Shown here: positions 44,900-54,501 of the stretch, piece after piece
Position numbering within the stretch: position 1 is the first letter of the stretch
Layout of the letters: every line of letters begins with the position of its first letter
DNA from: Planctomycetota bacterium
Lineage (GTDB): Bacteria > Planctomycetota > J058
Assembly (NCBI GenBank): GCA_023954375.1
Contig: JAMLIC010000040.1
Location: 16,283-80,282 of the forward strand
Reading direction: 5' to 3'
DNA length: 64,000 nt
Notes under the pieces: generated by a model
The model's input: the letters and a program-made list of their open reading frames with translations, nothing else
Database searches by the model: none
What the model was told of the DNA's origin: nothing
Translations under genes and position numbers: made by a program

Positions 44900-47523
44900 G
44901 TGAGCGATCCATGCCAGGAGCCGGACCTCCGGCCCGAGCGGGTGACCGTCCTCGACGCGCCCGGCGCCGAGGGCGCCGAGGCGCTGGCCGCGGCCTTCGC
45001 CCGGGCGGCGCTCGAGCCCCTGGCGCTCGCGCTGCCCGAGCGCGAGCAGGCGGCCGTGGTCGTGCTGTGCCGCGGGCTGGCGAGCCCCTGCGCCGCGTTC
45101 GTGCTGCGGCGCCCGGCGCGCGACGGGGAGCAGGACCCGGTCGAGCTCGCACGCCACCTCGCCCTCGAGACGGCGCGGCCGGTGGTCGTGGCCGAGCAGG
45201 CGGCGCGGGCGCGCAACGCTGCGGCCGTCCTCGCGGCGCTCGCCGGCGTCGAGGCGGAGGCCGCCCGCGACGACCTCTCGGCGCCGCAGGGGCAGGGCCC
45301 CCGCCGCGTGGGCCTGCGGGGGCGCGCGGCCGACCTCGCCCCGGTGCTCCGTGCCGCGGGCCTGGCGGCGGAGCAGGTCGTCGTCCTCGAGGACGCGGCC
45401 GAGGACCCCGCGGCCCGCCCCCCCGGCGACGTGGCGGCGGTGCTCGGCAGGCCACCCGCGGAGGCGCGGCCGGAGCCGCCGCCGCCGCCGGACGTCGTCG
45501 TCGACCCGGACGGCGTGGACCCGGACGGCGTCGACGCTGACGTGACCGGCGCCGACCCCGACGCGGCCTCCGGGCCGGACGCCGGCGACGACGCCCCCGC
45601 GCGCGCCGCGTGGGTCGAGGCCGACGTCGACCTCGTCCTGCCGTGGCTCGTCCGCGCCGCGGTCGACCACGCGCGCGGCCCCGCGCTCCTCGACGACGAG
45701 GCGTGCGGCGCCCTGGCCCGCGCCCTGGCCGGCCTGGCCCTCCACGGGCGCCTCCCGGCCGCGGAGGACCCGCGGCTCCTGGTGACCCTGGCGCCGGCCG
45801 CGGCCGTGGCGCTCGAGGAGGCCGCAGGGCGCGCCCGGCCTGCCGAGGGCGAGGCGCCGGTCGAGGGCGAGGCGCCGGCCCCGGCGCGGCTCGGCCCGGC
45901 GGTCGACGCGGCGGCCTACGCCGAGGCGCTGGCGGACCTCCGCTCGCCCCTGCGCCGGGCCCTGCGGCCGGCGCTCGACGCGGCGCGCGCCACCCCGCGG
46001 CGCCTCGTCTTCAGCGACGGCGACGACGCCCGCGTCGTCCGCGCCGCGCGCGCGCTCGCCGACGCGGGGCTGGCCGTGCCCTGGCTCCTGGGCGACCTCT
46101 TCCGCCTCGAGACCCGCGCCCGCGAGCAGGGGGTCTCCCTCAAGGGGATCCGCGTGCTCGATCCGGCGCGCGACAAGCGGCGCGCCACGTTCGGCGAGGC
46201 GCTCGGGCGGCGCCTCGGGCCCGGCGCGCTCTCGCCCGACGAGGCCGCGCGCCGCGCGGAGGCGCCCGCCGCCTTCGCCGCCCTGGCGGTGCTCCAGGGC
46301 GAGGCCGACGCCGCGCTCCTCACGGACGCCCGCGTCGACGGCCTCGAGGCGCTCGACCTCGCGCCCGACCTGCTCGGCCGCCGCGGCGAGCACACCCACC
46401 TCGCCGGCGCGCACCTCGTCGCCGTCGGCGGCCGCGTGCTCGTCGTGAGCGACACGGCCGGCGCGTCGGACCCCACGAGCGAGGAGGTCGCCGACGCGGC
46501 CCTGCAGGCGGCCTGGCTCGCCCGCCACCTCCTGGCCCGCGCGCCCCGCGTGGCGCTCCTCTCCTACACGGCCGCCGGCCCCACGGCCGGGCGCGACGAC
46601 CCGAGCGTGCGGCGCCTGGCGCTGGCCCGCGACGTGGCGCGCGCGAGGGCGCCCGACCTCGAGGTCGAGGGGCCGACGACGATCGAGGCCGTCCTCGCCG
46701 CGCCGGCGGAGGACGACGTCGCGCAGGTGCTCGTCGTCGCCGACCGCGCGGCGGGCGCGACGCTCGTGGGCGCCCTGCGCGCCCTGGCGGGCGCGGAGGC
46801 CCTCGGGCCGCTGGCGCCGGCGCTCGGCCGGCCGGTGACGGTCGCGCCCCGCGGCGCCGCCGCGACGGTCGACGACCTCGTCCTCCTGGGCGCGCTGACG
46901 TGCGCCCTGGCGAGCGCGCCGGCGAAGGCGGAGGGCGACGACGCGCCGTCGCGGGCCTACCGGACGACGGGTCGGCTGGGCGCGACCACCCCGGCGCCGC
47001 CGGTCACGCGCGACGCGGCGAAGCGCGAGGACGTCGGGAGCGGGCCGGCGCCGAAGCGCGAGGACGCCGGGCGCGGCGCGCCGGAGACGACGCGCGCGGA
47101 CGCGGGCCCGGCCCCGGAGCCGAAGCGCGCGGACGCGGGCCCGGGCGCGGAGCCGAAGCGCGCGGACGCGGAGCCGAAGCGCGCGGACGCGGAGCCGAGG
47201 CGCGCGGACGCGGGGCGATCGGCGCCGCAGCCGAAGCGCGAGGAGCCCCCGCGCGGCGGGCCGCCCACCGCCGACCCGCGGCGCGACGAGGCGCCTGCCC
47301 GGCAGGCCGCCCCCGCGAGGCCGGGCCGCCCGTCCGCCCGCCGGTGGGCGGGCCGGCCGCCGCGCCCAGGCGCGAGGCGCCGCCCGCCCGTCCGGAGCAG
47401 CGCCCCGACGCGCCGCGACGCGCCTCCGGCCTCGCCGAGACGCCCTCGGACGTCCGCCAGCCTGCGCCGACGCGCACGCCGTCGCGCCCGGCGCCCGGTC
47501 GGCCGCCGGCGGGAGGGGAGTGA
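44900..47523 (+). CDS. Orphan MaeB-type phosphate acetyl/acyltransferase-domain protein with a frameshifted tail
   Basis: About 870 aa. Starts at a GTG at 44900 behind AGGAGGAG. Residues about 339-680 resemble the C-terminal phosphotransacetylase-like domain of MaeB malic enzymes: TPRRLVFSDGDDARVVRAAR, then SLKGIRVLDPARDKRR and AALAVLQGEADAALLTD. The malic-enzyme catalytic domain is absent; the N-terminal 190 residues are unfamiliar and an acidic DPDGVDPDGVDAD linker follows. After about 690 the tail is low-complexity Ala/Pro/Arg/Asp (repeats like PKRADAEPKRADAEPRRADA). Near 47310-47345 natural-looking sequence switches frame: the upstream frame would run into the rhomboid gene, while the other frame stops at 47523, 6 bp before that gene. 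A 1-base loss, or a sequencing error, is likely. Confidence 0.6.
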
Positions 47524-47529
47524 GCCCGG

Positions 47530-48258
47530 GTGCGCAACTCCGACCGCCCCGACGTCGGCCGCGGCGGCCTCCTCGAGCTGCTCGACCGCTACCCGGTGTG
47601 CTTCGGCCTCCTCGGCGCCAACCTCGCCCTGTTCCTGTTCGCCCTCAGCCGCGGCGGCGGGGGCTTCGCCGTGCCGACCGACGTCCTCTTCGACCTCGGC
47701 GCCAACGTCTGGCCGGTCGTGCTGAGCGAGCCCTGGCGCCTCCTCACGAGCGCCTTCCTGCACGCGGACGTGATCCACATCCTGTTCAACAGCTTCGCCC
47801 TGCTGGCGGTCGGGCGCGTGCTCGAGGTGCAGCTCGGCTCCGCGCGCCTGTGGGTGATCTACGTGCTCGCGGCCGTGGGCGGCTCGGTGTGCTCCGACGC
47901 CTGGCAGGCCGTCCGCGGGCAGCCCGCCGTCTCGATCGGCGCCTCGGGCGGCGCGTTCGGGCTGATCCTCCTCGGCTACGTCTACGCCTCGCGCGTCCCC
48001 GAGCGCCTGGGCTCCTTCGCGGCCGGCCTGCGCAGCTGGCTGGTCACGATCGCCCTCTTCTCGCTCCTGTTCATCCGCGAGCTCGACCACGCCGCGCACC
48101 TCGGCGGCGCCGCCGTGGGCGCCCTGTTCGGCCGCCAGCTCGACACCCGCCCCGGCCCTGACCCCCACCCCGCGTGGGTCTTCCTGGCCCACGGGCTGGC
48201 CCTCCTGGCCCTGGCCTCGTTCGCGGCCGTCGTGATGCGCCTGCGCGCCGGGGCCTGA
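47530..48258 (+). CDS. Rhomboid family intramembrane serine protease
   Basis: 242 aa with six or seven membrane helices. The catalytic serine is S139 in IGASGGAFGLI and the catalytic histidine H190 in DHAAHLGGAAVG. The HxxxHxxxN motif that stabilises the oxyanion hole is in LHADVIHILFNSFAL, and the L1-loop WR motif is EPWRLLTSAFLH. Rhomboids cut transmembrane helices of partner proteins in the inner membrane. The GTG start at 47530 follows GGAGGGGAG. It is 6 bp after the preceding gene's stop. Targets cannot be predicted from context. Confidence 0.92.
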   Translation: MRNSDRPDVGRGGLLELLDRYPVCFGLLGANLALFLFALSRGGGGFAVPTDVLFDLGANVWPVVLSEPWRLLTSAFLHADVIHILFNSFALLAVGRVLEVQLGSARLWVIYVLAAVGGSVCSDAWQAVRGQPAVSIGASGGAFGLILLGYVYASRVPERLGSFAAGLRSWLVTIALFSLLFIRELDHAAHLGGAAVGALFGRQLDTRPGPDPHPAWVFLAHGLALLALASFAAVVMRLRAGA

Positions 48259-48281
48259 TCTGGAGTACGATCGACGGCGAC

Positions 48282-49532
48282 GTGGACGACGCGCTCCGCT
48301 CGCTGCATCGCCGGCTGCTCGCCGCCGGGGACGACCCGGCCCTCGCGAGGGAGTACCGCCGCGCCCTCGAGCGCCAGGGCGACCTCGCGGGCCTCGACGT
48401 CCTCGAGGGCGCCCTGTGCGTCCGGGCGGCCACCGGCGACGGGGCCGACCCGGCGCTCGACCCGCCGCCGCGCTGGGAGCGGGTCGCCGTCGGCGGCGCC
48501 CCGCCGGCGCTCGCCCCGCGCGGCCCCGACGCGGGCCCGCTCGCGGCCCGCTGGCGCGCCGAGGGGAGGGCGCGCTGGGCGTCGGCGAGCGTGGTCGTCC
48601 TCGAGCACCTCGACCGGTCCCTCGAGGGGCGCTGCGCCCGCACGGGGCGGCTCCTGTGGGCGGTGCCGGCGGCAGGGCCGGCGCGCGCCGCCCTCGACCT
48701 CGGCGACACCGAGCGCACGACGGTCCTCGGCTGGGCGGCGGCGCCGTGGGGCGCGGTCGTCGTGTCGACGCGGCACGAGGCGCGCCTGGCGCGCCCGCGG
48801 CGCGGCAGCGCCTCGTGGCGCCCGCGCGCCACCGAGCGCGAGGTGCTCGAGCGCGGGCCCGCCCGCGTCGAGGTCACGCTCCAGGTGGCGCTCGCCCCGG
48901 GGGGTCGGTGGGGCGCCGCCGCGCCGCACGCGCTCGTCGAGCGGGCGCAGTCGGGCGAGGCCCTGTGCGAGACCGACCTCGCCCTCGAGGGCTGGGACGA
49001 CGACCTGCTCGCCCTGGCGCTCGACGCCGAGGCGCCGCGCTTCGCCGTGCGCTGGCGCGACGCGGAGGAGGACTGGGCCGTGTTCGAGGCCGGCGAGGCC
49101 GAGGGCGGCGCCTGGGTCGGCGCCGCCGGCTGGACGGCGGGCCCCGACGAGGACCCCGTCGGCCGCGCCGACGCGCTCCGCCCGCGCACGGCCCGGGTCG
49201 ACGCGGCGCGCCGCCTCGTCGAGGCCCCGGGCGCGGGCCCGCTCGAGCTGCCGCCGGGCGCCGCGGACCCGGCCGCGCTCGCGCTCGACGAGGGCCTGCT
49301 CCTCCGCGCCCGCGACCCGGACGGGGTCGAGCGGCTCTGGGCGGCGCGCGGCGGCCCGCTGGCGCCGCTCGTCTTTCCGGCCGAGGTGCAGGCGCTCATG
49401 GACGAGCTCGACCTGCGGCTGTGGGACGAGGCCCCGATCGAGGGCGGCCCGCGCCGGGCCGTCGTCCTCGTCGCGGGCGACCAGCTCCTCCTCCAGGCGG
49501 GCGACGTGCTGGTCGCGCTGGGGGCGCCGTGA
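48282..49532 (+). CDS. Hypothetical protein
   Basis: 416 aa from a GTG at 48282. The opening is helical (DALRSLHRRLLAAGDDPALA, REYRRALERQGDLAGLDVLE), then the chain is beta-rich with periodic Trp and Asp (RWASASVVVLEHLDRSLEGR, GWAAAPWGAVVVSTRHEA, FAVRWRDAEEDWAVFEAGEA), which suggests propeller-like blades, but no family is recognised. No signal peptide or membrane segment. A TACGAT hexamer ends 10 bp before the start, so its mRNA may have almost no leader. Its stop overlaps the start of the next gene by 4 bp. Confidence 0.7.
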   Translation: MDDALRSLHRRLLAAGDDPALAREYRRALERQGDLAGLDVLEGALCVRAATGDGADPALDPPPRWERVAVGGAPPALAPRGPDAGPLAARWRAEGRARWASASVVVLEHLDRSLEGRCARTGRLLWAVPAAGPARAALDLGDTERTTVLGWAAAPWGAVVVSTRHEARLARPRRGSASWRPRATEREVLERGPARVEVTLQVALAPGGRWGAAAPHALVERAQSGEALCETDLALEGWDDDLLALALDAEAPRFAVRWRDAEEDWAVFEAGEAEGGAWVGAAGWTAGPDEDPVGRADALRPRTARVDAARRLVEAPGAGPLELPPGAADPAALALDEGLLLRARDPDGVERLWAARGGPLAPLVFPAEVQALMDELDLRLWDEAPIEGGPRRAVVLVAGDQLLLQAGDVLVALGAP

Positions 49533-50074
49533 GCCGCCTTCGCGCCCTCGCCCTCGCGCCCCTGCTCCTCCTCGCCGGCTGCGGCTGCGTGCGCTACCGG
49601 GCGCTCCAGGTCGACACGCGCGCGAGGCTCGAGGAGCGCCGCACGGCGACCGTGCTCGCCACGCGCCTCGTCGAGGGCGACGCCTTCGCCGACGCGCCGG
49701 CGGCGGTCCTGCCGCTGGCCGAGCACTACCGCCCAGGCGAAGGCGAGTGGACGGTCGGGCGCGTCGAGGACGCGCCCGAGCCGCTCCAGGCCGCCCTGCG
49801 CGCCGCGCGGGTGGCGCTGCTCGAGCGCGGCTACGAGCTCGCGCGCGGCGACGCGGCGCCCGACCTCGTCGTGCTGGTGAGCGTCACGCACGACCGCCGG
49901 GGCGACCTGCGGCGGGTGGCGGTCGACGTGGGCGGCGCGCTCGACGACCGCTTCGAGCGCGCCCTCGTGAGCCTCGACGCCGTCCTCGACGAGGGGTGCG
50001 AGCGCGAGGTCGACGACCTCGTGCGCGCCCTCCTGGGCGCCCTGCCCGAGCGCGCCGACCCCGAGGCACCCTGA
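49529..50074 (+). CDS. Lipoprotein of unknown function
   Basis: 181 aa. GTG at 49529 overlaps the previous stop (GTGA). Signal peptide with lipobox LLLLAGC (Cys18). The mature part is a mixed alpha/beta domain (ALQVDTRARLEERRTATVLA, LRAARVALLERGYELARGD, APDLVVLVSVTHDRRGDLRR) with the feel of DUF4136-type envelope lipoproteins, though I cannot assign it firmly. It is followed directly, without a gap, by asnB. Confidence 0.7.
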   Translation: MSRLRALALAPLLLLAGCGCVRYRALQVDTRARLEERRTATVLATRLVEGDAFADAPAAVLPLAEHYRPGEGEWTVGRVEDAPEPLQAALRAARVALLERGYELARGDAAPDLVVLVSVTHDRRGDLRRVAVDVGGALDDRFERALVSLDAVLDEGCEREVDDLVRALLGALPERADPEAP

Positions 50075-51979
50075 GTGTGCGGGATCGCCGGCCTGATCTG
50101 GCAGGACCCCGCCCGGCCCGGCGACGCGCGGGCGGCGCGGGCGATGGCCCGCGCGCTGGCCCACCGCGGCCCCGACGGCGAGGGGGTCGAGGTCGTGGGC
50201 CCGGCGGCGCTCGGGCACCGGCGCCTGGCCGTGATCGACGTCACGCCCGCGGGCGCGCAGCCGATGTCGAACGAGGACGGCACGGTGTGGGTCGTCTTCA
50301 ACGGCGAGGTCTACGACTTCCAGGCGCACCGCGACCGGCTCGAGGCGCGGGGTCATCGCTTCAGGTCGCGCACCGACTCGGAGGTGCTCGTCCACCTCTA
50401 CGAGGAGCACGGCCCCGACCTCGTCGAGCGGCTGAGGGGCATGTTCGCCTTCGCCCTGTGGGACGCGCGCGCCGGGCGCCTGCTCCTGGCGCGCGACCGC
50501 GCGGGCGAGAAGCCGCTCCACTACCGGGTCGACGCGGACGCGTTGCGGTTCGCCAGCGAGCCGGCCGGCCTCCTCGCCGACCCGACCGCGCCGCCGCCCG
50601 TCCCCGACGCGGTCGGCCTGCACCACTACCTGCACTACGGCTACGTGCCCTCGCCGCTGTCCGCCTTCGCCGGCGCGCGGAAGCTCCCGCCGGCGCACCT
50701 GCTCGAGTGGTCGCCCGGCCAGCCCGCGCGCGTGCGCCGCTACTGGCGCCCGACCTTCCGCGGCCCTCACGTCGCCTCGCGCGACGCGCTCACGCACGAG
50801 CTGAGGGCGCGGCTCACCGAGAGCGTCCGGCTGCAGCTCGTGGCCGACGTGCCGGTGGGCGCCTTCCTCTCGGGCGGGATCGACTCGGGCCTCGTCGTGG
50901 CGACCATGGCGGGGCTGCGCCCCGACCCGGTGCGCACCTTCACGATCGGGTTCGACGAGGCGGCCTACGACGAGCGCGCCCTGGCCCGCCTCGTCGCCGA
51001 GCGGCAGCGCACGGCCCACACCGAGCGCGTCGTCCCGGTCGAGGCCGCCTCGCTCCTGCCGACGCTCGTGCGCCGCTACGGCGAGCCCTTCGCCGACTCG
51101 TCGGCGGTGCCGACCTACCGCCTGGCCGAGGTCGCCCGCGAGCAGGTCACGGTGGCGCTCTCGGGCGACGGCGGCGACGAGCTCTTCGCCGGCTACCTGC
51201 GCCACACCGCCAACGACGCCGCGCGCCTGTGGTCCCTCGCGCCGCGGCCCCTGCGCCGGGCGCTCGCGGGCGTGGTCGAGCGGCTCCCTCACCGGCCCCG
51301 CCCGCGCGACCCCTTGCGCTACCTGAAGCGCTTCGTCCGCTCGTTCGAGGACCAGGACGTCGCCGGCCGCAACGCGGCCTGGGGCCTTGCGATCAAGCCC
51401 GAGGCGGCGGCGGCCCTCTATGCGCCCGCCTTCGCCGAGGAGGTGGCCCACGTCGACCCGCTCGAGGCCTACCGCGCCCGCTTCCGCGAGGCCGACGCCA
51501 CCTGCGACGAGGAGCGGGTCCTGTGGGCCGACTTCGCCCTCTACCTGCCCGACGACATCCTGGTGAAGGTCGACGTCGCCACCATGGCCCACGGCCTCGA
51601 GAGCCGCGCGCCGCTCCTCGACCACGTCCTCGTCGAGTGGGCCATGCGCGTGCCCCTGCGCGAGAAGGTCCGCCTCGGCCGGCGCAAGCGCCTCCTGCGC
51701 CGCCTGGCCCGCCGCCTCCTCCCGCCGGCCGTCGCTCGCGCCCCCAAGCGCGGCTTCGCCGTGCCGATCGACGCCTGGTTCCGCGGCCCCCTCGTGCCGC
51801 TCCTGCGCGACCTCGTCCTCGCCCCCGACGCCCGCACGCGCGCCGTCCTCGACCCGCGCGCGGTCGAGGCCCTGCTCGACCAGCACCTCGCGCGCGTGTG
51901 GGACTGGCACCACGAGCTGTGGGCGGTGCTGTGGCTCGAGGTCTGGTGGCGCGAGGTGGTGGAGGGGGGGCGGGGGTGA
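50075..51979 (+). CDS. asnB: Asparagine synthase (glutamine-hydrolysing)
   Basis: 634 aa. Makes asparagine from aspartate, ATP and glutamine. The start codon GTG at 50075 makes Cys2 the N-terminal nucleophile of the class-II glutaminase domain (MCGIAGLIWQ), as required after Met removal. Further glutaminase marks are HRGPDGEGVEVV, GHRRLAVIDVTPAGAQPM and VFNGEVYDF. The synthetase PP-loop is S266-GGIDSG, followed by FTIGFDEAAYDERALA and SGDGGDELFAGYLRH, and later LPDDILVKVDVATM and HGLESRAPLLDH. Many AsnB proteins of this length act in exopolysaccharide gene clusters, but no such cluster is seen here. Start abuts the previous stop. Confidence 0.96.
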   Translation: MCGIAGLIWQDPARPGDARAARAMARALAHRGPDGEGVEVVGPAALGHRRLAVIDVTPAGAQPMSNEDGTVWVVFNGEVYDFQAHRDRLEARGHRFRSRTDSEVLVHLYEEHGPDLVERLRGMFAFALWDARAGRLLLARDRAGEKPLHYRVDADALRFASEPAGLLADPTAPPPVPDAVGLHHYLHYGYVPSPLSAFAGARKLPPAHLLEWSPGQPARVRRYWRPTFRGPHVASRDALTHELRARLTESVRLQLVADVPVGAFLSGGIDSGLVVATMAGLRPDPVRTFTIGFDEAAYDERALARLVAERQRTAHTERVVPVEAASLLPTLVRRYGEPFADSSAVPTYRLAEVAREQVTVALSGDGGDELFAGYLRHTANDAARLWSLAPRPLRRALAGVVERLPHRPRPRDPLRYLKRFVRSFEDQDVAGRNAAWGLAIKPEAAAALYAPAFAEEVAHVDPLEAYRARFREADATCDEERVLWADFALYLPDDILVKVDVATMAHGLESRAPLLDHVLVEWAMRVPLREKVRLGRRKRLLRRLARRLLPPAVARAPKRGFAVPIDAWFRGPLVPLLRDLVLAPDARTRAVLDPRAVEALLDQHLARVWDWHHELWAVLWLEVWWREVVEGGRG

Positions 51980-51996
51980 GCCGGCGCCATGCGGCG

Positions 51997-52692
51997 TCAG
52001 GGCCGCGCCGGCGCCTCCACGACGAGGCCGCCGTCCGCCTCGAACCGCAGCGAGCACCCGAGGAGCCACAGGGCGGCGTACGGCTCGAACGGATCGGCGA
52101 CCGGGCGCAGCGACGCGAACACCGGCCACATGAGCCAGTCGCGCAGGTGGGGGTCGCAGGCGATCAGGTAGGCGGGCTCTCGGAGGAGGAGCGCGTGCGT
52201 CCGCGGGACGGACGCCAGCTCCGTCACCCAGTCCCCGACCCGCTCGTAAACCTGGAGGTCCAGGTCGGAGGGGCTCTCCGCGTCGGCGAAAGACGATCGG
52301 CGCCGGATCGTCGGGCGGGACCGCGCCAGGGTGGCGGCGAGCTGCGGGTCGTCCTGCGTGCGGGCGACGTCGATCATCCGGTTGATGTGGTCCTGCGCGG
52401 CGACCAGCAGGACGTCCTCCGTGACCCGCTCGGGCTGCCGGACGCTGAAGTAGGCCCCACGGAGGTCGTCGCCCGGGGCCGTCGCGCGGAAGAGCCGCCG
52501 CACGCGCTCCAGGAGCTCGGGCCCCTGCGCGAGCCCGAGGAGCGCGCGCTCGACCCCGACCCCGTCGGGGCGGAACCACTGGAAGTAGGCGCCCAGCGCC
52601 TCGGCGCAGGTCCAGGGCTCAGCCGACGTGTCGCCGGCCGCGCGCTTCCAGTGCGCGAGGACCTGCTCCTCGCTCAGCGCCTCGAGGTCCAC
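51997..52692 (-). CDS. Hypothetical protein
   Basis: 231 aa from a GTG at 52692 with AGGAG 8 bp upstream. The first part is helical (LSEEQVLAHWKRAAGD, LGAYFQWFRPDGVGVERALL); the middle has YFSVRQPERVTEDVLLVAAQ and the end is hydrophobic and Trp-rich (LRDWLMWPVFASLRPVADPF, YAALWLLGCSLRFEADGGLV). No signal peptide. Convergent with asnB (17 bp between stops). The frame is open far upstream through the repeat array, but that is a product of the 69-bp period and not coding. Not recognised. Confidence 0.65.
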   Translation of the reverse strand: MDLEALSEEQVLAHWKRAAGDTSAEPWTCAEALGAYFQWFRPDGVGVERALLGLAQGPELLERVRRLFRATAPGDDLRGAYFSVRQPERVTEDVLLVAAQDHINRMIDVARTQDDPQLAATLARSRPTIRRRSSFADAESPSDLDLQVYERVGDWVTELASVPRTHALLLREPAYLIACDPHLRDWLMWPVFASLRPVADPFEPYAALWLLGCSLRFEADGGLVVEAPARP

Positions 52693-52839
52693 GCCTGCAC
52701 TCCTAACACGTTCAGGGCCCGCGCGCGCCGTGTCGTCGACGAGCACGATGAGCGGCTGCGCTTCGCCAGTCGGCGAGAGCCTCGTCGAAGGGGGGTGGAG
52801 GCTCCGACCAGCGCTGGTGCGCGGGAGCACGACCCGGGG

Positions 52840-54440
52840 TTGTTCGTCGGCCCGCGGTTCGTCGACGAAGGCGGCCGTGTGGCTTGCGCCCGTGAGCATG
52901 GCTCGGCGGGTCGTCGACCGGCGGTTCGTCGACGAGGGCGGCCGGGTGGCTGATGCGAGAAAGCATGGCCCGGCGAGGGACGTCGGCTCGCGGTGTGTCG
53001 ACGAGGGCGGCCGTGTGGCTGACGCCCGTGAGCAAGGCCCGGCGCGGGACGTCGGCCCGCGGTTCGTCGACGAGGGCGGTCGGGAGGCTGAAGCCCGTGA
53101 GCAAGGCCCGGCGCGGGACGTCGGCCCGGAGTTCGTCGACGAAGGCGGTCGAGTGGCTCGACGCCCGTGAGCATGGCCCGGCGCCGGACGTCGGCCCGGA
53201 GTTCGTCGACGAAGGCGGTCGAGTGGCTCGACGCCCGTGAGCATGGCCCGGCGCCGGACGTCGGCCCGGAGTTCGTCGACGAAGGCGGTCGAGTGGCTCG
53301 ACGCCCGTGAGCATGGCCCCGGCGCCGGACGTCCGCCCGGGGTTCGTCGACGACGGCGGCCGAGTGGCTGACGCCCGTGAGCATGGCCCGGCGCGGGACG
53401 CGGCCCGCGGTTCGTCGATGAGGCGGCCGAGTGGCTGAAGCCTGTGACGGTGAGCATTGCCCGGCGCGGGACGTCCGTCGTTACCCGCGGTTCGTCGACG
53501 AGGGCGGCCGAGTGGCTGGCGCCCGTGAGCATGGCCCGGCGCCGGACGTCGGCCCGCGGTTCGTCGACGAGGGCGGCCGAGTGGCGGGCGCCCGTGAGCA
53601 TGGCCCGGCGCCGGACGTCGGCCCGCGGTTCGTCGACGAGGGCGGCCGAGTGGCGGGCGCCCGTGAGCAGGTCCCGGCGCGGGACGTCGGCCCGCGGTTC
53701 GTCGAAGAGGGCGGCCGAGTGGCGGGCGCCCGTGAGCAGGTCCCGGCGCGGGACGTCGGCCCGCGGTTCGTCGAAGAGGGCGGCCGAGTGGCTGGCGCCG
53801 TGAGCATGGCCCGGCGGGACGTCGGTGCGGGTGGGTCGTCGACGAGGGCGGCCGAGTGGCTGGCGACCGCGAGCATGTCCCGGCGCGGGACGTCGGCCCG
53901 CGGTTCGTCGACGGGGCGGCCGAGTGGCTGGCGACCGCGAGCATGGCCCGGCGTTGGCCGTCGGCCCGCGGTTCGTCGACGACGGCGGCCGAGTGGCTGA
54001 CGCCCGTGAGCACGGCCCGGCGCGGGACGTCGGCCGGCGGTTCGTCGACGACGCGGCGGTTGGCTGGCGCCCGTGAGCATGGTCCGGTGCTCGTCGTCGG
54101 CCGGCGGTTCGTCGACGACGCGGCGGTTGGCTGGCGCCCGTGAGCATGGTCCGGTGCTCGTCGTCGGCCCGCGGTTCGTCGACGAGGGCGGCCGAGTGGC
54201 TGGCGCCGGTGAGCACGGCCCGGCGCGGGACGTCGGCCCGCGGTTCGTCGACGAGGGCGGTCGGGAGGCTGACGCCCGTGAGCAAGGCCCGGCGCGGGAC
54301 GTCGGCCCGCGGTTCGGCGACGAGGGCGGTCGAGTGGCTGAAGCCCGAGAGCATGGCCCGGCGCGGGACGTCGGCCCGCGGTCCGTCGACGAGGGCGGCC
54401 GAGTGGCTGACGCCCGTGAGCATGGCCCGTCCGGGGCCTC
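52840..54440 (+). repeat. Tandem array 1: about 23 copies of a 69-bp repeat
   Basis: The motif TTCGTCGACGAGGGCGGCCG recurs at 52858, 52925, 52994, 53063, 53132, 53202, 53272, 53343, 53411, 53491, 53560, 53629, 53698, 53767, 53835, 53904, 53972, 54041, 54108, 54175, 54244, 54313 and 54382 (some copies degenerate). Most steps are 69 bp; others are 67-71, and one is 80 with a partial duplication. The rest of each unit reads roughly GAGTGGCTGGCGCCCGTGAG then CATGGCCCGGCGCGGGACGT. Each unit holds the perfect palindrome TCGTCGACGA. The array sits between the hypothetical gene at 52 kb and the HNH gene. No spacer-like unique sequence is present. Confidence 0.95.
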
Positions 54441-54501
54441 CTCCCCGCGGGCGTCGTCCCCGAAGCGCCTCTCGGTCCGTCTGCCCCCCCGTGAACCTTC
54501 G

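Noticed and set aside
46957..48192. A 411-codon minus-strand frame
   Set aside because: Antisense to the phosphotransacetylase-like tail and the rhomboid gene; Arg/Ala/Gly low-complexity product.
51997..54423. An 808-codon minus-strand frame with a 23-residue repeating peptide (TGASHSAALVDEPRAD-like)
   Set aside because: The 69-bp unit is a multiple of three, so every frame stays open. Steps of 67, 68, 70, 71 and 80 bp shift the frame repeatedly, so no peptide repeat is kept by selection. Only the part 51997-52692 behaves as a gene.
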